Below are positions 59,123 through 64,000 of a stretch of DNA of 64,000 bases, in pieces (the stretch's first letter is position 1; each line of letters opens with the position of its first letter). The notes under the pieces are model-generated. The model did not search any database and was not told the DNA's origin. It saw only the letters and a list, made by a program, of their open reading frames with translations. A program made the translations under genes and the position numbers. This stretch comes from Flavobacterium aquaticum (GTDB taxonomy: Bacteria > Bacteroidota > Bacteroidia > Flavobacteriales > Flavobacteriaceae). The stretch lies in the NCBI RefSeq assembly GCF_003259835.1, contig NZ_QLMI01000005.1, forward strand, positions 224,270-288,269, given 5' to 3'.

Positions 59123-61220
59123 AAGATGTTGTATTTAAGGTTGCTAATAATTCTTCATCGCATTTAGGACAATATTCGTGTTCGCCATTCAAATAACCGT
59201 GTTTCGGACAAACGCTGAAAACTGGAGTCACCGTGATGTAAGGTAATTTGAAATTCGTAATTACTTTTTTAATGAAATTACGACACGCTTCTACCGAACT
59301 TAGTTTTTCGTTCATATACAAGTGTAGAACCGTTCCTCCAGTGTACTGACATTGTAAATTGTCTTGTAATAGCAGAGCTTCAAACGGATCTTCGGTGTAA
59401 TCAACTGGTAATTGTGAACTGTTTGTATAGTAAATATTTTCACCTTCACCCGCTTGAATTATGTCGGAATATCGTTTCTTGTCTTCTTTAGCAAAACGAT
59501 AAGTAGTTCCTTCTGCCGGAGTGGCTTCTAAGTTGTATAAATTGCCTGTTTCTTCTTGATAAGCTCTCATTTTGGTTCGAATGTGTTCCAAAATTTCAGT
59601 TGCGAATGCCATTCCGTAGTCAGAAACAATATCTTCTTTTCCATTGGTGAAATTTTGAATCATTTCGTTAATTCCGTTCACACCAATTGTTGAAAAGTGA
59701 TTTCTGAAATGAGGCAAATAACGTTTGGTATAGGGAAACAATCCTCTATCGTACATTTCCTGAATAAAAACGCGTTTTTTCTCTAATGTCGCTTTCGAAA
59801 TTTCTAACAAACGATCTAAATCGGAATATAATTTGGCTTTATTACCTTTGTTTAAGTAACCTAATCGAGCCATGTTGATAGTCACCACGCCGATACTTCC
59901 TGTCATTTCCGCACTTCCGAATAAACCATTTCCTCTTTTTAATAATTCGCGTAAATCGAGTTGTAAACGGCAGCACATACTTCGTACGGCATTCGGTTTG
60001 TAAGCATTTGGATTTTCAACTTTATTGCCGTTTTCATCATAAGTGTATTGACTACCAATGAAATTTTGGAAATAAGACGAACCAATTTTCGCGGTATTTT
60101 CGAAAAGAATATCGGTGTTTTCTCCGTACCAATCAAACTCTTCGGTAATATTAACCGTTGGAATAGGGAAGGTGAACGGTTGTCCATGCGCATCACCTTC
60201 GGTCATAACCGTATAATAGGCTTTGTTGATGAGATTCATTTCTTTTTGAAAATGTTCGTAACGCATTTCGGTAATGTCTGAAACGCCTCTTTCTTTGGCT
60301 CTTTTTATAAAATCTTCTGAAGTAATTCCCTTGAAAAGATGCTGTTCGTTTCGTGTTGGGATTTGCTCTTTTAAGTCGTCAGGAACCACCCAATCTAAAG
60401 TAATATTCGTAAACGGCGATTGTCCCCATCGTGCAGGCACATTCAAATTGTAAACAAAACTTCGAATCGCTTTTAAAACATCTTCATACGATAAATTATC
60501 TTTGAAAACATAAGGAGCTAAATAGGTGTCAAACGAACTAAAAGCTTGAGCACCGGCCCATTCGCTTTGTAAAATTCCAAGAAAATTCGCCATCTGTCCT
60601 AATGCTTCTCTAAAATGATTCGGAGGACGACTTTCCACTCGACCACGAACGCCGTTAAAACCTTCATTCAATAAAACACGTAAACTCCAACCGGCACAAT
60701 AACCCGTTAAGCAATCTAAGTCGTGAATGTGAATATCGCCATTACGATGTGCGTAGCCTTCTTCTTTCGAATAGACTTTGTCTAACCAATAATTTGCAAT
60801 GATTTTTCCCGCGACATTATTTACTAAACCTGCATTAGAATATGAAGTATTAGCGTTGGCATTGATGCGCCAATCCGTTTGGTTAGTGTATTCTTCTATG
60901 GTTTGGGTGCTGTCGACATAAGTGGTGTCATCATTTAATCCTAAAACGTGTTCGCGCTGCAGTTTTCGGGTGTGACGGAACAACATGAAAGAACGCATCA
61001 CTTCATAATGACCATATTCGAAAAGCGTTTTTTCAATTTTATCTTGGATATCTTCTACTGCCCAAGTGTCTTCGTGCGATAACAATTGGAACACGGTTTC
61101 AATTACTTTTAGATTTAAAGTTTCGCTTACACTGGCAAAAGCTTTTGTAATGGCTTCTTCTATTTTGAAAGGTTCAAAGGGTAAATACGTGCCATTTCGT
61201 TTGATTACAAATTTGTCCAT
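59103..61220 (-). CDS. nrdD: Anaerobic ribonucleoside-triphosphate reductase, large part
   Basis: 705 residues. ATP-cone at the N-terminus (FVIKRNGTYLPFEPFKIEEA), then the NrdD barrel with HDLDCLTGYCAGWSL, AGAQAFSSFDTYLAPYV, NMARLGYLNKGNK. The C-terminus ends with a zinc-site half (VCPKHGYLNGEHEYCPKC) and then stops after ANTNH, without the RVxGY glycyl-radical motif, which is in the overlapping small ORF. Reduces NTPs to dNTPs without oxygen. -7 box TAAATTTG (minus) at 61256-61249. Confidence 0.93.
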   Translation of the reverse strand: MDKFVIKRNGTYLPFEPFKIEEAITKAFASVSETLNLKVIETVFQLLSHEDTWAVEDIQDKIEKTLFEYGHYEVMRSFMLFRHTRKLQREHVLGLNDDTTYVDSTQTIEEYTNQTDWRINANANTSYSNAGLVNNVAGKIIANYWLDKVYSKEEGYAHRNGDIHIHDLDCLTGYCAGWSLRVLLNEGFNGVRGRVESRPPNHFREALGQMANFLGILQSEWAGAQAFSSFDTYLAPYVFKDNLSYEDVLKAIRSFVYNLNVPARWGQSPFTNITLDWVVPDDLKEQIPTRNEQHLFKGITSEDFIKRAKERGVSDITEMRYEHFQKEMNLINKAYYTVMTEGDAHGQPFTFPIPTVNITEEFDWYGENTDILFENTAKIGSSYFQNFIGSQYTYDENGNKVENPNAYKPNAVRSMCCRLQLDLRELLKRGNGLFGSAEMTGSIGVVTINMARLGYLNKGNKAKLYSDLDRLLEISKATLEKKRVFIQEMYDRGLFPYTKRYLPHFRNHFSTIGVNGINEMIQNFTNGKEDIVSDYGMAFATEILEHIRTKMRAYQEETGNLYNLEATPAEGTTYRFAKEDKKRYSDIIQAGEGENIYYTNSSQLPVDYTEDPFEALLLQDNLQCQYTGGTVLHLYMNEKLSSVEACRNFIKKVITNFKLPYITVTPVFSVCPKHGYLNGEHEYCPKCDEELLATLNTTSYANTNH

Positions 61221-61265
61221 AATGCAGAATTTTTATTGTGGTATGGAACAAATTTAAATATTAAA

Positions 61266-61281
61266 AAGACTTTTTAGTCTT
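61266..61281 (-). promoter_or_regulatory. Palindrome upstream of nrdD
   Basis: AAGACT-TTTT-AGTCTT, perfect 6-bp arms, centred about 18 bp upstream of the nrdD -7 box. Unlike the Crp/Fnr boxes of the other units. Possible operator. Confidence 0.4.
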
Positions 61282-61372
61282 GTTTGAATAAATAGTAATC
61301 AACAAATTATAATGTATTTTTGTTGATAAGTTGTTTTGATAAATAGAAGGTTAAATTTTAGTTATTGGAAAT

Positions 61373-61439
61373 AAAAAAACCTGTAAAATTAATACTTTAC
61401 AGGTTTTTTTGTGGAGCAGAGTGGAGGTGAATTGAACTT
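61373..61439 (+). repeat. Right flank repeat: terminator hairpin plus tRNA-3'-end-like sequence
   Basis: Second copy of the 25173 repeat (identical 61380-61422). Hairpin AAAACCTGTAAA / TTTACAGGTTTT is followed by GTGGAGCAGAGTGGAGG. On the minus strand the distal part reads GTTCAATTCACCTCC then ACTCTGCTCCAC, again a T-loop pattern and CCA-like end. No intact tRNA is present. It lies between nrdD and the wrecked gene below. Confidence 0.75.
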
Positions 61440-61734
61440 ATTTAAAGAGGATTTAAAACTTTTACTTAATAAAATAGTAATTTTATCATTAGACTAATCA
61501 ATAATTTTGTGGGTGATTTAAATACATTTAAGTGGCCAAAAATGACCAAAACATGTCTTGATGTAGCCTTGTGAGATATAACCGATTTGGTAGATAATAG
61601 GGTATCTTAATTAAGTCTAACTAAGTAAATTAAATAGTTGTATTGCTAATAAAGATATTGAGAAATTACAATTGATTAAAAATTTCTGAAATATTGTAGG
61701 GATGAGAATTTATTAAAGATAAAAGCCATTTTTT
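61440..61734. other. Noncoding or decayed stretch
   Basis: AT-rich, no open frame of note and no RNA recognised. A frame at 61540-61560 (AAAAATGACCAAAACATG) may belong to the decayed region that follows. Confidence 0.4.
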
Positions 61735-61737
61735 GGA

Positions 61738-62205
61738 GGTTACTATTTATTTCTATTGTATCTATACCCAGAAGTCATATCTCAACAAAGTTTATGGATG
61801 AAGTATTTCGCAATCCTAATCTCTACATAGAAATTGAGGAGAAAACTGCAAAAGCTATTGGAGCTGAATATATTCCAGATTTAGAAGTTTAGAGTTTATG
61901 CACAACTACCTGAAGGCTACGACCTACAATTATAAATTAGTACACTTTCTATTTTAGATTACATTTATGTAGTACTACATAGTCCAAGTTATTGAGAAAA
62001 ACACAAAGAGTTTTAAAAATAGATTTTCCTCGAGTACCCTATCCAAAAGACTGAGGAACGTTTTGGAATCTAGAGGAATTAGATAGTGAGTTAAGTCAAA
62101 TTCACTTAATGGAAATTGACGTTGTAGAAAAGTATTTACACAATATTCTGAAGATGGCAATAATGTTGTTACAAAACCAAAATTTGTTATTGATGATGAC
62201 CACTA
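61738..62205 (+). pseudogene. Wrecked C-terminus of a type ISP-like restriction-modification enzyme
   Basis: No intact frame. Joined pieces read LLYLYPEVISQQSL, then MDEVFRNPNLYIEIEEKTAK (61794-61892), then in another frame RVYAQLPEGYDLQL, TLSILDYIYVVLHSPSY (Arg codon now TGA), LKIDFPRVPYPKD, FWNLEELDSELSQIHLMEID, and DGNNVVTKPKFVIDD. This series matches, from memory, the end of type ISP helicase-methyltransferase restriction enzymes (DYIYAVLHSPxYREKYKEFLKIDFPRVPYP). At least three frameshifts and four stops. Directly outside the right flank repeat. Confidence 0.7.
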
Positions 62206-62397
62206 AGCTATGAATTCGGTAATCATTAGATTTTGAACATATTTACTATGCTTCCGAGCCAAAAATCTACTTGTTTTTTATAAAATCGTGTTTAATTTTG
62301 GTGTTCAGGAATATAACAAATTGATTATTTATGTTTCTATAACAAAATTATAAATTACAATTAGATTAAGCTAAGAATTATTTTAATAACTATAAAA
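62206..62397. other. Noncoding, AT-rich
   Basis: Nothing recognisable between the decayed gene and the hairpin array. Confidence 0.4.
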
Positions 62398-62426
62398 AAA
62401 TGAGCTAGAAAGACCTCTAGCTCATT
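62397..62426. terminator. Hairpin, possible bidirectional terminator
   Basis: Stem AATGAGCTAGA / TCTAGCTCATT preceded on the left by seven A. The best exit point for minus-strand transcripts from the OmpA-family gene. Confidence 0.65.
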
Positions 62427-62490
62427 AAAACTACAAAAGTTTTGTCCCCAAATCAAATTATAGAAAACTATAACCTAAATTTTAAATTAA

Positions 62491-62568
62491 AAGAGAGGCA
62501 TCGATATAAAAACTACCCCCTAATTAGTTATGATTTTTTGTAATCAAAAAAAATATCTAGCCTCTCTT
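62491..62568 (-). ncRNA. Long hairpin element, unit A of a tandem pair
   Basis: Arms AAGAGAGGC (62491-62499) and GCCTCTCTT (62560-62568) pair perfectly over a 60-base loop with the run ACCCCCTAATTAG. Minus strand is proposed because the adjacent gene is transcribed that way. Structured RNA or complex terminator; identity unknown. Confidence 0.5.
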
Positions 62569-62588
62569 AAAAAAATATTCACTATTAA

Positions 62589-62658
62589 AAGAGAGGCTTC
62601 GATTAAATTGCGCCCCCAATCAAACTACTAATGGAATAGCTTGTATCTAGCCTCTCTT
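62589..62658 (-). ncRNA. Long hairpin element, unit B of a tandem pair
   Basis: Same 9-bp arms AAGAGAGGC / GCCTCTCTT, with CGCCCCCAATC in the loop. It lies 13 bp downstream of the OmpA-family stop codon on that gene's strand. Arms and C-run are shared with unit A although the loops differ, which points to a conserved fold. Confidence 0.5.
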
Positions 62659-62671
62659 TATCAAATAGAAA

Positions 62672-64000
62672 TTACAGTTTAACAATTATGAATTCACTTC
62701 TTCTGTTTTTTTGATGTTGTTCTTCGCTACAGTTAGATTGGTTTGTAGGTTCGCAACCACAATCGTTTACTAGTTGTGATTCTCCGTAACCTTTACCTGT
62801 TAGTCTATTTTTTGCGATGCCGTTTTTTACTAACCATGCGATGGTTGATTTAGCTCTTCTGTCTGATAATGCTTCGTTGTATTTAGCGGTTTGACGACAA
62901 TCGGTATGAGAACGAACATCGATGTGCATGTTTGGATATTGTTTCATTACTTCCACGATTTTTGCTAATTCCACCGCTGCATCTGGTCGAATATTTGATT
63001 TGTCCAAATCGAAGTAAATTATATCAATACCTAAAGCTTTTCTTAAATCGTCACCAGGTTTCATAGGTTTCTCTGTTAGTTCTAAGGTGATTTTAGATTC
63101 TGTGATTCCTGGTTTGTTTGGAATAATAGCGGTTATCTCATTGGTGTTGTAATTTGGTTTTTCTACTCTAATTTTTAATTTGGTATCACATTCTACTGTT
63201 CCAAAATCGTACTTTCCATTGGCGTCAGAAGTAACGGTTTTAAGTTTATTTCCGCTATTGTCAAATAAAGTTACAGTTGCTGATACAATAGGTTCTTGAG
63301 AGTCAAAATCTACAATAATTCCTTTTAATTGTTGTTCACAATCTTTAGGAATTGAAGCCGTTTCTAAAAATTTGTAAATATCATCGTATCCTAAATTGTC
63401 TTCTTTTCTGTTAGAGGATACAAACCCTCTTTTCGATTTAGTATCAATAATAAAAGCAAAATCATCCATAGAACTATTTACAGGTTCTCCCACGTTTTTG
63501 ATACTTCCAACAGTTCCATCATCTTTCAATTCGGTAACAAATACATCTAATCCGCCAAGTCCAGGATGTCCGTCCGAGGCAAAGTATAATTCGTTATCCT
63601 TTGAGATAAAAGGGAATGTTTCTCTAGCTTCAGTATTGATTTTGTTTCCTAAATTCACAGGAGTTCCAAAGCTACCATCTGCATTAATACTTACTTTAAA
63701 AATATCAGAAACACCAAGAGTTCCTGGCATATCAGAGGCAAAATACAACGTTTTTTCATCAGCACTTAAAGCGGGATGTGCTACACTGTAATTGTTATTA
63801 TTGAATGGGAGTTCTTCAATGTTTGTCCATTTATCACCTTCTTTTTTAGCTCTATAAATTTTTAAAAGAATGGTTTGTTCTGAATTTTTACCTTTTTTTC
63901 CGTTAAGATAATTGTTTCGGGTAAAATACATGGTGTTTCCATCTTTTGTAAAAGCAGGGGTAGACTCATGATATTTTGAAGCTACACTTTTAGAGAATTT
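62672..64000 (-). CDS. OmpA-family protein with PD40 repeats (N-terminus off the window)
   Basis: 443 residues visible. The frame stays open to the right edge (before the first visible Met it reads KFSKSVASKYHESTPAFTKD), so a start at 63931 is not real. Order: PD40/WD40-like repeats (HPALSADEKTLYFASDMPGT, FPFISKDNELYFASDGHPG), a carboxypeptidase-regulatory-like domain (QLKGIIVDFDSQEPIVSATV), and an OmpA peptidoglycan-binding domain (IIYFDLDKSNIRPDAAVEL, DVRSHTDCRQTAKYNEALSD, RRSEFIIVKL). Outer-membrane anchored; often next to gliding/T9SS PorP-like genes. Confidence 0.93.
   Translation of the reverse strand, partial: KFSKSVASKYHESTPAFTKDGNTMYFTRNNYLNGKKGKNSEQTILLKIYRAKKEGDKWTNIEELPFNNNNYSVAHPALSADEKTLYFASDMPGTLGVSDIFKVSINADGSFGTPVNLGNKINTEARETFPFISKDNELYFASDGHPGLGGLDVFVTELKDDGTVGSIKNVGEPVNSSMDDFAFIIDTKSKRGFVSSNRKEDNLGYDDIYKFLETASIPKDCEQQLKGIIVDFDSQEPIVSATVTLFDNSGNKLKTVTSDANGKYDFGTVECDTKLKIRVEKPNYNTNEITAIIPNKPGITESKITLELTEKPMKPGDDLRKALGIDIIYFDLDKSNIRPDAAVELAKIVEVMKQYPNMHIDVRSHTDCRQTAKYNEALSDRRAKSTIAWLVKNGIAKNRLTGKGYGESQLVNDCGCEPTNQSNCSEEQHQKNRRSEFIIVKL

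Noticed and set aside
61975..62160. Minus-strand ORF of 61 residues
   Set aside because: It is the reverse of the type ISP-like relic; the plus strand holds the recognisable peptides.
63931..64000. Met at 63931 as the start of the OmpA-family gene
   Set aside because: The frame stays open to the window edge and upstream residues continue the PD40 repeat pattern.
1..64000. CRISPR array, rRNA genes, intact insertion sequences
   Set aside because: No regularly spaced repeats, no rRNA stretches and no intact transposase or integrase were seen on either strand.

Overview
The window is chromosomal DNA of an AT-rich Bacteroidota bacterium, most likely Flavobacteriaceae and close to Flavobacterium. 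The signs are promoters of the flavobacterial type (TTG about 19 bp from TAnnTTTG), paired SPOR-tailed amidases, an LptD of flavobacterial type, bacillithiol synthase BshA, OmpA/PD40 proteins, and a NosZ whose operon has the clade II make-up.

Layout. 1-25.1 kb is ordinary chromosome: cell-envelope and stress genes (an ECF sigma operon, LptD, two tandem amidases, an MCE protein, a two-gene Fe-S oxidoreductase), pdxH, serB, a GH3/serine-hydrolase fusion, bshA, aroC and several lipoproteins. At 5.2-6.4 kb lies a small repeat-rich cassette around one lipoprotein gene.

25.5-61.2 kb is a near-complete denitrification and anaerobic-growth module. It holds: a copper nitrite reductase fused to cytochrome c, with a NirV-like protein, Sco and a porin; the NO-damage repair protein Ric; norCBQD with a DUF438/PAS protein, a lipoprotein carbonic anhydrase and NorE/NorF-like subunits; an uncharacterised 596-residue protein; a lipoprotein cytochrome c with nosZ, nosL, nosD, nosF and nosY; a truncated haemoglobin; a fasciclin lipoprotein; a Crp/Fnr regulator; a putative copper-uptake set (small Cys/His protein, Met/His-rich lipoprotein, OprC/NosA-like receptor); two Rrf2 regulators; nadA-nadB joined to a cytochrome c and a very divergent NorB-like protein; and the anaerobic ribonucleotide reductase. 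In the last, the glycyl-radical motif sits on its own 54-residue overlapping ORF.

Regulation can be read directly. Eight copies of an ATGAY-N4-RTCAT palindrome lie 28.5-30.5 bp upstream of a -7 box (TAnnTTTG or a near match), i.e. close to -41.5, in front of ten transcription units; two of the boxes are divergent, and one faces the crp gene itself. A second palindrome (AAAGGA-N8-TCCTTT and variants) overlaps or adjoins several of the same promoters and the nadA start; I infer an Rrf2 operator.

The module is bracketed by direct repeats, 43 bp identical, at 25173 and 61380. Each carries a terminator hairpin and a tRNA-3'-end-like sequence, which suggests an old integration. Just past the right copy, 61.4-62.2 kb holds a wrecked relic that reads as the C-terminus of a type ISP restriction-modification enzyme, then a tandem set of long hairpins (62.4-62.66 kb), then an OmpA-family gene running off the right edge.

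No rRNA, intact tRNA, CRISPR array or intact transposase was found.
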